A stretch of DNA of 45,576 nt from NCBI GenBank assembly GCA_003215895.1, contig QCJR01000004.1, positions 73,456 through 119,031 of the forward strand, given 5' to 3'. A program made the translations under genes and the position numbers. Source of the stretch: Prochlorococcus sp. AG-409-D14 (lineage in GTDB: Bacteria > Cyanobacteriota > Cyanobacteriia > PCC-6307 > Cyanobiaceae). The notes beneath the pieces are model-generated. The model was not told the DNA's origin, did not search any database, and saw nothing but the letters and a program-made list of their open reading frames with translations. Below, in pieces: positions 25,171 through 38,672 of this stretch (positions are counted from its first letter, which is position 1; every line of letters starts with the position of its first letter).

Positions 25171-26220
25171 TTATTGACTCATTTCAAGAGATGGAGGCTC
25201 TAATCTTTCAGAGTTTTCCTCAACAAGTTGTAATCTCAACCTTTTCCCCCCTGAAAGTTCTCCTAGAGAAACTCTTATTGTTGAACCAGTGAGAGTTTGA
25301 AGGGTGTCTAAAAGCTCTCTTAAATAAGGGGTACTACTTCCAGATTCAACCCATAGTCTCTCTTGCAAACCTTCTAATCTTTTCCAAGCAGAATGAAACT
25401 TTAAAATAGAACTCTCTATAGTTTTTGCTTGCCCAAAAGCATCTGAAAGTAATCCTAAAGAATCCAACCTGAGCGCTTCTTGAGTAGCTTTATCTAAATT
25501 TAAATTCTTATTTTGAAAAACTCTTAATGATAGAGAAGCATCTAAGGACTTGCCCATCCATTTAGCAGTATTAGTCAAATCTTTAACTGAATCAAGTTCA
25601 GGATTTTCTCTTAAGCTTTCGCAAATTTCTTCTTGCTGAATAGTGGATAACTTAGATAATTCTCTAACCAAAGGCGCAACAAACTTAGCTGGCAATAAAT
25701 TTGATTGTGTTCTTTCTTTAATTTCATCAGGCAACAGAGTGCTTGTTGCGGCCATAAATTCGTCAGTTAAACTCTTTACTTGTCTTCTCGTAATGTCCTG
25801 CCCTTCATTAGCAGCCTCAGAAATCATATATTGAATCTCAGGCTCGGCTTGTGCGGTTTCGATAAAAGCTCTTTTAGAGAAATTATTTACACTTGATTCT
25901 TCAAGAATTCCATCAACCACAAGGTTATCCGAGGAATCAGCTAATTGAATAAGAGAATATGCTTTGCTTTTGCTGATTTCCATCTCCCTTAACCACTGCA
26001 AAAAGCCCGTACCTCTACCATTCCCGCCTCTCTTTTCTCTATCTCTTACAACACGTAAAATCCTTCCTCTCCAAATTTCGGTCTGCAAATCAAACTGCTC
26101 GCAAATTGACCATGCATTCTCTAGTCTCGCAATAAAATCAATATTACTTAAGTCGTCTTGCTCAGGATCAGGTAAATCAAAACTAAGAGAGGAGGGGTCT
26201 AAAGATGGCTGTAATATCAC
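25171..26220 (-). CDS. Conserved picocyanobacterial protein with possible ParB-like HTH
   Basis: 349-aa soluble, largely helical protein of unknown function. Residues about 85-95 (FLQWLREMEISKSKAYSLIQ) resemble the helix-turn-helix of plasmid partition or KorB-type proteins, and ISEAANEGQDITRRQVKSL is another charged helical stretch. The N-terminus is acidic (DLPDPEQDDLSNIDF); the C-terminal part (ERLWVESGSSTPYLRELLDT, TGSTIRVSLGE) might be a dimerisation domain. The start is GTG at 26220. It is divergent from psaE (206 bp). I believe orthologues occur in Prochlorococcus and Synechococcus, but the DNA-binding idea is inference. Confidence 0.6.
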   Translation of the reverse strand: MILQPSLDPSSLSFDLPDPEQDDLSNIDFIARLENAWSICEQFDLQTEIWRGRILRVVRDREKRGGNGRGTGFLQWLREMEISKSKAYSLIQLADSSDNLVVDGILEESSVNNFSKRAFIETAQAEPEIQYMISEAANEGQDITRRQVKSLTDEFMAATSTLLPDEIKERTQSNLLPAKFVAPLVRELSKLSTIQQEEICESLRENPELDSVKDLTNTAKWMGKSLDASLSLRVFQNKNLNLDKATQEALRLDSLGLLSDAFGQAKTIESSILKFHSAWKRLEGLQERLWVESGSSTPYLRELLDTLQTLTGSTIRVSLGELSGGKRLRLQLVEENSERLEPPSLEMSQ

Positions 26221-26426
26221 AAAAAATAAAACCTTTTAAGGCTCAACACTTCAAAGCTAATTGAAAATTCACTCTAAAATCAAAATGAGTTGTTTTTATC
26301 TGGAAGTGAAAAATCTTTTAACAATGAACTCTTTTCTAAAATACCAGCGACAGTCTGTGACACAAATATAAAATATCTCCTGTTCTGGTAGATAATAAGG
26401 TTATTAAAATCATTAAGAGAAGTCAG

Positions 26427-26645
26427 ATGAGCTTTGCTAGAAAAGACAAGGTTCGCATCTTGCGTCAAGAATCATACTGGTTCAATCAAATTGGAGAAAT
26501 AGTCTCTATAGATAAATCTCCAGCAATGAGGTACCCAGTAACTGTCAAATTTGAAAAATGCGATTTTAAAGCTTTTAGCGGTGTTGATGGTGGTGCCAAT
26601 ACCAGTCAATTTTCAGTTAAAGAATTAGAAGCTGCTGCAAGTTAG
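26427..26645 (+). CDS. psaE: Photosystem I subunit IV
   Basis: Stromal-side PSI subunit that, with PsaC and PsaD, docks ferredoxin and supports cyclic electron flow. The small SH3-like fold is evident: DKVRILRQESYWFNQIGEIV, PVTVKFEKCDFKAFSG, GANTSQFSVKELEAA. 72 aa is normal. ATG preceded by AGAGAAG at 26418-26424. The 206-bp gap to the divergent gene should contain its promoter (AT-rich, with TAGATAAT at about 26391). mutM begins 14 bp after the stop. Confidence 0.96.
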   Translation: MSFARKDKVRILRQESYWFNQIGEIVSIDKSPAMRYPVTVKFEKCDFKAFSGVDGGANTSQFSVKELEAAAS

Positions 26646-26659
26646 CATTATTATTACTT

Positions 26660-27508
26660 TTGCCAGAATTACCTGAAGTAGAAACAGTTAGAAAAGGACT
26701 TGAGAAACATCTAAATAATTTTTATATTGAAAGAATAGAGGTATTAAAAGAAAGATCAATTGCAAGTATTGGTGGATCGGTGAATTTCATAAATAATATT
26801 AAGAATAGTTATATAGGTAGCTGGGAAAGAAGAGGTAAATATTTAATAGGGTCCTTACATACAAATGAAAAAAAAAGTAAAGGGTTTTTAGTTGTTCATC
26901 TTAGAATGACAGGTCAATTTAAATTGATAGAAAAACAAATACTCCCATGCAATCACACAAGAGTGAGGTTTTTAGAAAAAGAAGGAAAAGAACTTCGCTT
27001 TATAGATATTAGAAATTTCGGACAAATGTGGTACGTACCATCCTCTAAATCAATACCAGAAATAGTATCTGGTATTAAAAGATTAGGTCCAGAACCATTT
27101 AGCGATGATTTTAATAGTCGTTATCTAAAAGAATATTTGAAGAAAAAAACTCGCTCGATTAAATCTGCTTTATTAGATCAAGAAACTGTTGCTGGTGTTG
27201 GAAATATATACGCAGATGAAACATTATTTGATGCAGGCATTAATCCAAAAACTAAATGTAGAAATTTAAAAAGCTCTGAATTAAAAAGGATTTGCAATAG
27301 TCTGGTCAAAATTTTGAAAATAAGTATTGGAGAGGGGGGAACTACTTTTAGTGACTTTAGAGATTTAGAGGGAATTAATGGAAATTATGGTGGACAAGCC
27401 TTGGTGTATAGAAGAAGTGGTAAAAGTTGTAAAAAATGTGGAGAGAAGATCTTGCGAGAAAAAATTGCAGGCAGAAGCACGCACTGGTGTCCTAATTGCC
27501 AAAAATAA
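26660..27508 (+). CDS. mutM: Formamidopyrimidine-DNA glycosylase
   Basis: Removes oxidised purines such as 8-oxoguanine and nicks the abasic site. The start must be the TTG at 26660, because the catalytic Pro has to follow the initiator Met: PELPEVETVRKGL. Other motifs: VVHLRMTGQF with the conserved Lys further along in the KLIE region, QETVAGVGNIYADETLF and a C-terminal zinc finger with four Cys (CKKCGEKI, CPNCQK). 282 aa. The neighbour psaE is a source of photooxidative stress context only; functional linkage is not implied. A symmetrical terminator follows at 27518-27545. Confidence 0.96.
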   Translation: MPELPEVETVRKGLEKHLNNFYIERIEVLKERSIASIGGSVNFINNIKNSYIGSWERRGKYLIGSLHTNEKKSKGFLVVHLRMTGQFKLIEKQILPCNHTRVRFLEKEGKELRFIDIRNFGQMWYVPSSKSIPEIVSGIKRLGPEPFSDDFNSRYLKEYLKKKTRSIKSALLDQETVAGVGNIYADETLFDAGINPKTKCRNLKSSELKRICNSLVKILKISIGEGGTTFSDFRDLEGINGNYGGQALVYRRSGKSCKKCGEKILREKIAGRSTHWCPNCQK

Positions 27509-27517
27509 TCAGCCATT

Positions 27518-27545
27518 AAAAAAGGGTCCATAAGGACCCTTTTTT
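27518..27545. terminator. Bidirectional terminator between mutM and the rRNA operon
   Basis: AAAAAAGGGTCC and GGACCCTTTTTT (27518-27529, 27534-27545) form a 12-bp stem with a 4-nt loop; the A-run on one side and T-run on the other let it stop both mutM (+) and 5S rRNA (-) transcripts. Confidence 0.9.
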
Positions 27546-27555
27546 AAATATTTTA

Positions 27556-27672
27556 CCTGGCATTGAGCTATTTTCTCAGGGGGCTACCCCCCAAATATCG
27601 TCGCCGCTGATGCGTTTCACAACCGAGTTCGAGATGGGTCGGAGTGGTTCCACATCGCCATGAACACCAGGA
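27556..27672 (-). rRNA. rrf: 5S ribosomal RNA
   Basis: About 117 nt. The 5' end TCCTGGTGT and 3' end AATGCCAGG pair as helix I; the conserved core ACCACTCCGACCCATCTCGA and GAACTCGGTTGTGAAACGC is intact. Last RNA of the operon, before the terminator at 27518-27545. Confidence 0.93.
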
Positions 27673-27685
27673 TAGTGGTATTTGG

Positions 27686-27706
27686 GAACCCTGAAGACTG
27701 CATAGA
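27686..27706 (-). other. 23S trailer arm of the rRNA processing stem
   Basis: This 21-nt element in the 23S-5S spacer is complementary to 30774-30794 in the 23S leader: 21 positions with one mismatch and one G-U pair in the precursor. The arms bracket the 23S and would form the double-stranded RNase III substrate. Confidence 0.75.
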
Positions 27707-27763
27707 AATTATTAAAAATAATCAGAAAAAAATAAAGCGCTAATTTGAATAAAAGCAAAAGAA

Positions 27764-30637
<2,874 letters not shown>

Positions 30638-30773
30638 TTAAATACAATCACAAAATTAATTGTGCTCGGCCTTTACTCAAGAATTAAACATGAATTCTAG
30701 TAATTGATATTTAGTTTTTACACTAAAAATCAAACTAGAACTATGCATCCATGAGATGCTTTATTCTTTCTAA

Positions 30774-30794
30774 TCTATGCAGTTTTCAAGGTTC
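30774..30794 (-). other. 23S leader arm of the rRNA processing stem / boxA-like element
   Basis: On the minus strand this reads GAACCTTGAAAACTGCATAG plus one base, the conserved boxA-type antitermination sequence of cyanobacterial 16S-23S spacers. It also pairs with 27686-27706 across the 23S. Confidence 0.75.
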
Positions 30795-30941
30795 TACTGA
30801 ATTCTCATGGAATAAACCATGTGAGCCCAGCATATTATCAACTAAATAAAGATGATAAGAAGCTAGGGTCTTTTCAAATAGACAATACTAAGTCACACCT
30901 ACAATTTTTCTCCGGAATTTAGTTACCAGGGTAGGTTTCAG

Positions 30942-31014
30942 TGGAGGTAAGCGGACTCGAACCGCTGACATCCTGCTTGCAAAGCAGGCGCTCTACCAAC
31001 TGAGCTATACCCCC
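30942..31014 (-). tRNA. tRNA-Ala (TGC)
   Basis: 73-nt cloverleaf in the rRNA spacer: acceptor GGGGGTA/TACCTCC with a G-T pair, anticodon loop TTTGCAA (anticodon TGC) on CCTGC/GCAGG, T arm AGCGG/CCGCT. No encoded CCA. Lies 3' of tRNA-Ile in the operon. Confidence 0.97.
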
Positions 31015-31023
31015 AACAACGAA

Positions 31024-31097
<74 letters not shown>

Positions 31098-31120
31098 AGG
31101 AGAAACCCTTGTTGGGTGTG

Positions 31121-31143
31121 ACCTAGACAAGTTTAGGAACTGA
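31121..31143 (-). other. 16S trailer arm of the rRNA processing stem
   Basis: The 23 bases between 16S and tRNA-Ile match, after removing a 7-nt insertion, the complement of the leader element at 33067-33096. Together they bracket 16S with a long perfect stem. Confidence 0.75.
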
Positions 31144-31263
31144 AATCCAAGGATTAATTATAAAATTAATTCGAAAATCTGAGGTACCGATCGACCTTAA
31201 GGTGACAGGATTGCGGCCTAAGATAAATCACTTAGACATCACAATCGATTAATTGTCTCCCTG

Positions 31264-32746
<1,483 letters not shown>

Positions 32747-33066
32747 GTAGTCAGGCCCTATTGTAAAAATTAATTCTACTCAGTCTGATTTGCTTCTCCC
32801 ACTATTATCAGCACTGGCGTACTGATTGTGATTGTTGCCACCTTATTTAATAAGGGTTCTAAAGAGTGCACTTAGTTTTATCTTCGTGACTTTCCCGGAT
32901 CTCAGATCCGTCGTTGCTTCCTCTTGTAACAAACATCTTCAATTAGAGCCGTGAAACTCGAATGTGAAATTGATACAAAATTCTTCAACTAATTTCTTTT
33001 GACGGGACCTCACACCTTTATCGCAATACATCCGATTCATGAAATGAACCAGACGCGATAAAAGCG

Positions 33067-33096
33067 TCAGTTCCTAAACTTTTAAGTTGTCTAGGT
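33067..33096 (-). other. 16S leader arm of the rRNA processing stem
   Basis: Two blocks, 33067-33079 and 33087-33096, together complement the 23-nt trailer element 31121-31143; the 7 bases between (33080-33086) would bulge. Perfect match in the paired parts. Confidence 0.75.
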
Positions 33097-33099
33097 TCT

Positions 33100-33121
33100 G
33101 TTTTGGCCAAAAAGCCAAAAC
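33100..33121 (-). promoter_or_regulatory. Perfect 8-bp hairpin in the rRNA leader
   Basis: GTTTTGGC and GCCAAAAC (33100-33107, 33114-33121) with a 6-nt loop, directly upstream of the 16S leader arm in the transcript. It resembles a boxB-type hairpin next to an antitermination or processing site. Confidence 0.5.
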
Positions 33122-33263
33122 GTTTTCGATCTTACGACCGTTTTTCAGCTTACAACACGGAAGGGTTTAGTCTTCGAATGTTATAAAACTCCCACTTAAC
33201 TAAAAAACTTTCGTAATTTTCGCTAACTGAGTACGCACTAGATTAACTTTTGCGCAGAAAAAT

Positions 33264-33293
33264 ATTGTAGACCCTCGGAGTACTTAGTTGCAA
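33264..33293 (-). promoter_or_regulatory. Candidate rRNA operon promoter
   Basis: On the minus strand TTGCAA (-35, 33293-33288), 18-bp spacer, TACAAT (-10, 33269-33264). It lies about 520 bp before 16S. The -35 box is one half of the inverted repeat TTGCAAC-AAA-GTTGCAA (33288-33304). Confidence 0.6.
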
Positions 33294-33384
33294 CAAAGTT
33301 GCAAATGAAATGTTTTACCTCTTACTATCAATAACAAAGGAGTAAGCCAAAACTAGCTTTTAGCGATGGCAAAAGATTATCTTA

Positions 33385-34836
33385 ATGCCCGCACGTTTTA
33401 GCCAACAGCACCAAAGGGTTCGCCCTAACTCAAATGAAGACAAAGTTGTTGCCAGAGCTAAAGAACATTTTGAAAAAACTCTGATTGAAATTTCTGGAGA
33501 TATTGCAGGAAGTGTCGCTGCCTTAGAGCATCCAACAAAAAACGATGCTCTTAATTATGGAGAGATTTTTTTAAGGGACAACGTCCCAGTGATGATTTAT
33601 CTACTAACTCAAAAACGATTTGACATAGTCAAGAAATTCTTGACAGTAAGTCTTAATTTGCAAAGTACTACCTATCAAACTAGAGGGGTTTTTCCAACAA
33701 GCTTTGTCGAAGAGAAAGGAAAACTAATAGCAGATTATGGTCAAAGATCTATTGGAAGAATTACCTCTGCCGATGCAAGCCTTTGGTGGCCAGTACTTTG
33801 TTGGTTATATGTAAAAAAAAGTGGTGATCAAAGTTTTGGGACAAGTCAGCAGGTTCAAAGAGGTGTTCAACTTCTTCTTGACTTAGTTTTGCATCCTACT
33901 TTTGAAGGGAATCCAGTTTTATTCGTACCAGATTGTTCATTTATGATCGACCGCCCCATGGATGTTTGGGGAGCTCCTCTTGAGGTAGAGGTTTTGTTGC
34001 ATGCATGTCTAAAAAGCTGCATTCAACTTATGGAATTAAGCAGGAAAAATCAAAAAAGTCGATTGCTCGATCAGAGACTTGTTTTAACTCGTCAGTGGGT
34101 TCATGATCTTCGACAATTTCTTTTGAAGCACTATTGGGTAACAAGCAAAACAATGCAAGTGCTTAGGAGAAGGCCAACTGAGCAATATGGTGAAGATCAA
34201 CATCAAAATGAATTCAATGTTCAACCACAAGTAGTCCCATCATGGCTTCAAGATTGGCTCGAAAATAGAGGTGGATATCTTATTGGAAACATAAGAACTG
34301 GTAGACCAGATTTTCGTTTTTACAGCTTGGGCAATTCACTAGCATGTATGTTTGGAGTATTGACAGCGCCCCAGCAAAGAGCATTATTTCGTCTGGTTCT
34401 TCACAACCGTGAACACCTTATGGCACAAATGCCGATGAGGATCTGTCATCCACCAATGGATATTGAAGAATGGCAAAATAAAACAGGGTCAGATCCCAAA
34501 AACTGGCCATGGAGTTATCACAATGGGGGGCACTGGCCTAGTCTTTTATGGTTTTTTGGTGCTTCTATTTTGCTTCACGAAAAACGTTACCCAAAAGCTG
34601 ATGTTTTACTCATGGGTCAAATGAGGGCTCTTATCGAAGAATGTTATTGGAGTCAGTTGAATCAACTCCCAAGACAAAAATGGGCAGAATATTTTGACGG
34701 ACCAACTGGTACATGGGTAGGTCAACAATCCAGGACTTATCAGACTTGGACTATTGTTGGATTTTTATTGCTACATCACATTTTAAGAGCTGAGCCTGAT
34801 GATGTATTGATGTTGGATTTAGAGGAAAACTTCTAG
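33385..34836 (+). CDS. Alkaline/neutral invertase (glycoside hydrolase family 100)
   Basis: Hydrolyses sucrose to glucose and fructose in the cytosol. The GH100 alpha6/alpha6 barrel is evident: [47 protein letters not shown], and [20 protein letters not shown] with Asp189 at the position of the catalytic acid known from Anabaena InvA (Asp188), then [17 protein letters not shown] and [14 protein letters not shown]. 483 aa, full length. Marine picocyanobacteria make sucrose or glucosylglycerate as compatible solutes, so turnover of stored sucrose is the likely role (inference). The gene is divergent from the rRNA operon and its 3' end overlaps petD by 4 bp. Confidence 0.93.
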   Translation: MPARFSQQHQRVRPNSNEDKVVARAKEHFEKTLIEISGDIAGSVAALEHPTKNDALNYGEIFLRDNVPVMIYLLTQKRFDIVKKFLTVSLNLQSTTYQTRGVFPTSFVEEKGKLIADYGQRSIGRITSADASLWWPVLCWLYVKKSGDQSFGTSQQVQRGVQLLLDLVLHPTFEGNPVLFVPDCSFMIDRPMDVWGAPLEVEVLLHACLKSCIQLMELSRKNQKSRLLDQRLVLTRQWVHDLRQFLLKHYWVTSKTMQVLRRRPTEQYGEDQHQNEFNVQPQVVPSWLQDWLENRGGYLIGNIRTGRPDFRFYSLGNSLACMFGVLTAPQQRALFRLVLHNREHLMAQMPMRICHPPMDIEEWQNKTGSDPKNWPWSYHNGGHWPSLLWFFGASILLHEKRYPKADVLLMGQMRALIEECYWSQLNQLPRQKWAEYFDGPTGTWVGQQSRTYQTWTIVGFLLLHHILRAEPDDVLMLDLEENF

Positions 34837-35315
34837 AACAAACCTAAGGTTAGAGATTTATCAATAGGTAAGCATGCTCCAATACCTAGATACATTGTCA
34901 AAACTGTTCCAAACAAAAACAAAGACATCGCTACTGGTCTTCTAAAAGGATTAGCAAATTTATTGATATTTTCTATAAAAGGAAGAATAATCAATCCAAT
35001 AGGTATTAATGTCTGCAGAGCTATACCAAGCAGCTTATTAGGAACAACACGTAGAATTTGAAACACAGGATATAAATACCATTCAGGCAAAATTTCTAAT
35101 GGAGTGGCAAAAGGATTAGCTTTATCGCCAAGGAAAGCAGGATCTAAAACTGCTAACCCAACCACACAAGCAATTGTCCCAAGAATAACTACAGGGAAGA
35201 TATACAATAAATCATTTGGCCATGCTGGTTCCCCGTAGTAATTATGACCCATCCCTTTCGCAAGTTTTGCTCTTAATTTTGTATCAGCTAAATCAGGTTT
35301 TTTAAGAGTAGACAT
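34833..35315 (-). CDS. petD: Cytochrome b6f subunit IV
   Basis: Quinol-oxidation-site subunit of the cytochrome b6f complex in thylakoids. Conserved N-terminus [20 protein letters not shown] and [20 protein letters not shown], the quinol-site region [16 protein letters not shown], then three membrane helices in total. 160 aa, exact family length. petB lies 53 bp upstream on the same strand; its 3' end overlaps the convergent invertase gene by 4 bp, so no terminator separates them. Confidence 0.97.
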   Translation of the reverse strand: MSTLKKPDLADTKLRAKLAKGMGHNYYGEPAWPNDLLYIFPVVILGTIACVVGLAVLDPAFLGDKANPFATPLEILPEWYLYPVFQILRVVPNKLLGIALQTLIPIGLIILPFIENINKFANPFRRPVAMSLFLFGTVLTMYLGIGACLPIDKSLTLGLF

Positions 35316-35368
35316 TGTTTAAGAAGATGCTTGTAGTTAACTAAAGTTTTTTTGAATTAATAATTTAA

Positions 35369-36025
35369 TTATAAGGGTCCAGAGATTCCTTGTTTTCTAA
35401 TCATTAGAAAATGCATCAACATAAATACTGCTAAGAGCCATGGCATTACAAAAGTATGGAGACTATAAAACCTTGTCAAAGTTGACTGCCCAACGCTCTC
35501 ACCACCTCTAAGGAGTTCGACCATAAAATCTCCAATAACTGGTATTGCCGCCGGCACTCCCGAAACAATTTTAACCGCCCAATATCCGACTTGATCCCAG
35601 GGTAATGAATAGCCAGTAACTCCAAAAGCAACTGTAATAACTGCCATAACTACGCCAGTGATCCATGTTAATTCTCTAGGTCTTTTGAATCCACCAGTTA
35701 AATAAACTCGAAAAACATGCAAAATAAGCATAAGCACCATCATTGAGGCACTCCATCTATGAACTGATCTAATCAACCAACCAAAGCTGACGTCTGTCAT
35801 CAGATAACTAACTGAGCTATAAGCTTCAGTTACAGTAGGTTTGTAATAAAAAGTCATCGCGAATCCAGTCGCGAATTGAATCAAAAAACAAACTAGTGTT
35901 ATTCCACCAAGACAATAAAAAATGTTGACATGTGGAGGAACGTATTTTGAAGTGACATCATCTGCTATGTCCTGTATCTCAAGTCGTTCCTGGAACCAGT
36001 CATAAACCGGTGAAGAGTTCGCCAT
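35369..36025 (-). CDS. petB: Cytochrome b6
   Basis: Haem-binding core subunit of cytochrome b6f, four membrane helices. [31 protein letters not shown] region, [20 protein letters not shown] with haem His residues, [19 protein letters not shown], and [20 protein letters not shown]. Start at ATG 36025 gives the normal 218 aa; a GTG one codon earlier is in frame but unlikely. ctpA is divergent, a pairing also known from other cyanobacteria. Confidence 0.97.
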   Translation of the reverse strand: MANSSPVYDWFQERLEIQDIADDVTSKYVPPHVNIFYCLGGITLVCFLIQFATGFAMTFYYKPTVTEAYSSVSYLMTDVSFGWLIRSVHRWSASMMVLMLILHVFRVYLTGGFKRPRELTWITGVVMAVITVAFGVTGYSLPWDQVGYWAVKIVSGVPAAIPVIGDFMVELLRGGESVGQSTLTRFYSLHTFVMPWLLAVFMLMHFLMIRKQGISGPL

Positions 36026-36093
36026 CACTTATGCACTGTACTTTCAAATATCTTACTCGATGTGCCCCTTGGTCGCCGCAAAAGATCAATCCA

Positions 36094-37407
36094 ATGCTTT
36101 CATCTGTTAAATCTTTAACTAAGCTACTGCAAAGATTTTTTGCAGTATTAATCTGCTTTGGGATTTTATTTCAAGTTTTTACTCAGCCCGCTTTTGCACT
36201 CAATGATGGACAATTGCTGGTTATCGAGGCCTGGAATCTAGTTAATGCTGGTTATCTAGATCCCAAGAAATTTGATGAAATTCAATGGAAAAAACTTCGT
36301 CAAAAAGCTCTTGAAAAGCCAATAAATAACTCTCAGCAAGCTTATTCAGCTATAGAAGCAATGCTTATTCCTCTTGGAGATCCATACACACGCTTATTAA
36401 GACCAGGTGATTACGAGGCTATGAAGAAAAGCAATATAGGTAGTGAAATTAACGGGGTTGGGCTTCAACTGGGAGCAAGAAAAGAAGATGGCGAGATAGT
36501 TGTGATTTCTCCTCTTGAAGGCTCTCCCTCATCAGATGCAGGTATTACAAGTGGAACAATTCTAAAAAAAGTCGACGGGCAATCTCCCAAACGATTAGGA
36601 CTCGAAGCAACAGCAGCAAAATTGAGAGGGCAAACTGGCACGCAAGTAATCGTTGAAGTAGAGCAACCTGACAATGAAATAAAAGAAATTTCTTTAGAAA
36701 GAAGAAGTGTTGATTTAAGACCAGTTAGAACTAAGAGAATAAGAAATGAATCTCATACATTTGGTTACTTAAGAATTACACAATTTAGTGAAGGAGTCCC
36801 TGAGCAAGTCAGGGAGGCATTGGAAGAGCTTTCCGGAAAAGAAATAGATGGACTAATTCTGGACCTAAGAAATAACTCTGGAGGCCTAGTAAGTTCTGGA
36901 CTCGCTGTAGCTGATGATTTCTTAAGCAATATGCCAATTGTTGAAACAAAAAAAAGAGATTCCATAAATGATCCCATTAGTTCGGGCATAGAAACTATTT
37001 ATGACGGTCCTATGGTTACTCTTGTAAATGAGGGGACAGCAAGCGCAAGTGAAATTCTTGCTGGTGCTCTTCAAGACAATAAAAGATCTGAGCTAATAGG
37101 TAATAAAACTTTTGGGAAAGGCCTAATACAATCATTAACTAATCTCAGTGATGGCAGTGGTTTAGCTGTAACAGTTGCTAGCTATTTAACCCCAAGTGGA
37201 AGAGACATACAAAATCTTGGAATCAATCCTGATCGCCTATTAGAAATGCCAGAGCCACTTAATCCAGGCTCTGATGAAGACAGATGGCTTTTAGATGCTG
37301 AATTAATCTTGCAAGCCGCTTTGGACAAAGAAGAAGAACTCTCAGAAAAGTTATCGAAAGAAAATCAATTAAAAGAAGAACAATTAATAAGCCAAGAAAT
37401 TGAATAA
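36094..37407 (+). CDS. ctpA: Carboxyl-terminal processing protease CtpA
   Basis: Serine protease of the thylakoid lumen that matures D1 by removing its C-terminal extension. A signal peptide (LLQRFFAVLICFGILFQVF, cleavage near PAFA-LND) precedes a PDZ domain (about 125-205, INGVGLQLGA, VVISPLEGSPSSDAG) and the tail-specific protease domain with catalytic Ser in NEGTASASEIL and Lys in GNKTFGKGLIQ. I chose ATG 36094, just before the signal peptide (437 aa); frame extends to 36010 with ATG options at 36031, but that extra part is not signal-like and runs towards petB. Divergent from petBD. Confidence 0.92.
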   Translation: MLSSVKSLTKLLQRFFAVLICFGILFQVFTQPAFALNDGQLLVIEAWNLVNAGYLDPKKFDEIQWKKLRQKALEKPINNSQQAYSAIEAMLIPLGDPYTRLLRPGDYEAMKKSNIGSEINGVGLQLGARKEDGEIVVISPLEGSPSSDAGITSGTILKKVDGQSPKRLGLEATAAKLRGQTGTQVIVEVEQPDNEIKEISLERRSVDLRPVRTKRIRNESHTFGYLRITQFSEGVPEQVREALEELSGKEIDGLILDLRNNSGGLVSSGLAVADDFLSNMPIVETKKRDSINDPISSGIETIYDGPMVTLVNEGTASASEILAGALQDNKRSELIGNKTFGKGLIQSLTNLSDGSGLAVTVASYLTPSGRDIQNLGINPDRLLEMPEPLNPGSDEDRWLLDAELILQAALDKEEELSEKLSKENQLKEEQLISQEIE

Positions 37408-37410
37408 GTC

Positions 37411-38670
37411 ATGTCAACAAGAACTTATTATGACCCTCTGCATCAATCGATTTCATTAAATAGCTCAATTCCAGAAGAGAAAATGGTGATGGAATTAATA
37501 GATTCCTCCCCATTTCAAAGATTAAGGAGAATTAAACAATTAGGTCCTGCTCATTTAACATTTCATGGTGCAGAATCAAGCAGATTTACTCACTCTCTAG
37601 GTGTATTTCATATTGCAAGAAGAGCAATAAATCATTTATCTGATTTTGATTCTAGATTAAAAGAGCAAAAATTCATTCTCTACGGTGCTGCTCTTTTACA
37701 TGACATTGGTCACGGACCACTAAGTCATACAAGTGAGGAGATTTTTAAAATAAAGCACGAATCATGGACCGCTAAATTAATAAATTCAAGTCAAGAGATA
37801 AGTAAGATTCTTAATAAATATGGGAAGGGAAATGCAAAAGCAATTTCAGATTTGATTCGACTAAGAACAGCAGAAAAAAAATTAATAGTTTCATTAATTA
37901 GTAGCCAGCTAGACTGTGATCGACTTGATTACTTAATGAGAGATAGTTATACAACAGGGACAAGATATGGTCAGTTAGATATAGATCGAATAATTTCAGC
38001 AATGACAATTGCGCCAGATGGAGATTTAGCAATACAACCAAAAGGACTAATGGCAGTTGAGCATTATTTAGTTATAAGGAATCTAATGTATAGAAGCGTA
38101 TACAATCATCGATTAAATGAGGTTTGCAATTGGTTGTTAGAGCAAATTATAAAAACAGCAAGGAAAATTGGACCAAAAAAATTATGGGCTGATAAAAGCA
38201 TGTCTGAATGGCTTTGGAATCATGAAAAAATGAGCCTAGAAAGTTTTTTATCTAATGATGATATAGTAACTGGATACCATATCCATAAATGGCAAGACTG
38301 TAGTTATAGTAAACTATCTAATCTCTGTAGACGTTTTATAAATAGAAATTTATTAAAAGCATTAAATATATCCTCCTTTACTATGGAGACAAGACTAGAA
38401 TCTCTAGCAAAAGCTAGAATACTATCTGAAAAAAATTTCATTGAGCCAGATATATCCTGTGGATTAAGAGAACAAATAGTTAAAAGTTACCACCCTTATA
38501 AATATGGACTTCGTTTATGGGACGGAGACAAGTTACAAGCTTTAGAGGAAGTTTCACCATTAGTTGAGAGATTAATCCAGCCTAATCAATCTTCATGGTT
38601 AATTTATCCAAAAGAAATAGAGAATGAATTAAAAATAGAGATTGAAAAACTAAAAACAAAACACAATTAG
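37411..38670 (+). CDS. HD-domain phosphohydrolase (dNTPase-like)
   Basis: Metal-dependent phosphohydrolase of the HD superfamily, YwfO/dGTPase-like branch. Metal ligands: His61 in SRFTHSLGVFHIARR, His97-Asp98 in LLHDIGHGPLSHTSEE, and an Asp in SQLDCDRLDYLMRDSYTTG. 419 aa. Substrate is not known; nucleotide triphosphohydrolysis is the family-level expectation. It is tightly placed 3 bp after ctpA and 2 bp before minC, probably one transcript, although a link to division or D1 processing is not evident. Confidence 0.88.
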   Translation: MSTRTYYDPLHQSISLNSSIPEEKMVMELIDSSPFQRLRRIKQLGPAHLTFHGAESSRFTHSLGVFHIARRAINHLSDFDSRLKEQKFILYGAALLHDIGHGPLSHTSEEIFKIKHESWTAKLINSSQEISKILNKYGKGNAKAISDLIRLRTAEKKLIVSLISSQLDCDRLDYLMRDSYTTGTRYGQLDIDRIISAMTIAPDGDLAIQPKGLMAVEHYLVIRNLMYRSVYNHRLNEVCNWLLEQIIKTARKIGPKKLWADKSMSEWLWNHEKMSLESFLSNDDIVTGYHIHKWQDCSYSKLSNLCRRFINRNLLKALNISSFTMETRLESLAKARILSEKNFIEPDISCGLREQIVKSYHPYKYGLRLWDGDKLQALEEVSPLVERLIQPNQSSWLIYPKEIENELKIEIEKLKTKHN

Positions 38671-38672
38671 AA

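Larger units (their letters stand above)
32747..33384 (-). promoter_or_regulatory. rRNA operon leader and promoter region
   Basis: This 638-bp stretch has no gene. It holds the rRNA operon promoter (33264-33293), a hairpin (33100-33121), the 16S leader processing arm (33067-33096) and the long transcribed leader. The plus strand in its last ~90 bp must also carry the promoter of the divergent invertase gene, where I see no convincing -35 box. Confidence 0.75.

Noticed and set aside
26280-26468. 62-codon minus frame overlapping the psaE start
   Set aside because: Covers the psaE promoter and first codons; no family, no ribosome-binding site, composition of non-coding AT-rich DNA.
36010-36093. 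Extended N-terminus for CtpA
   Set aside because: The signal peptide begins at the ATG 36094; the upstream part is not conserved-looking and crowds the petB start.
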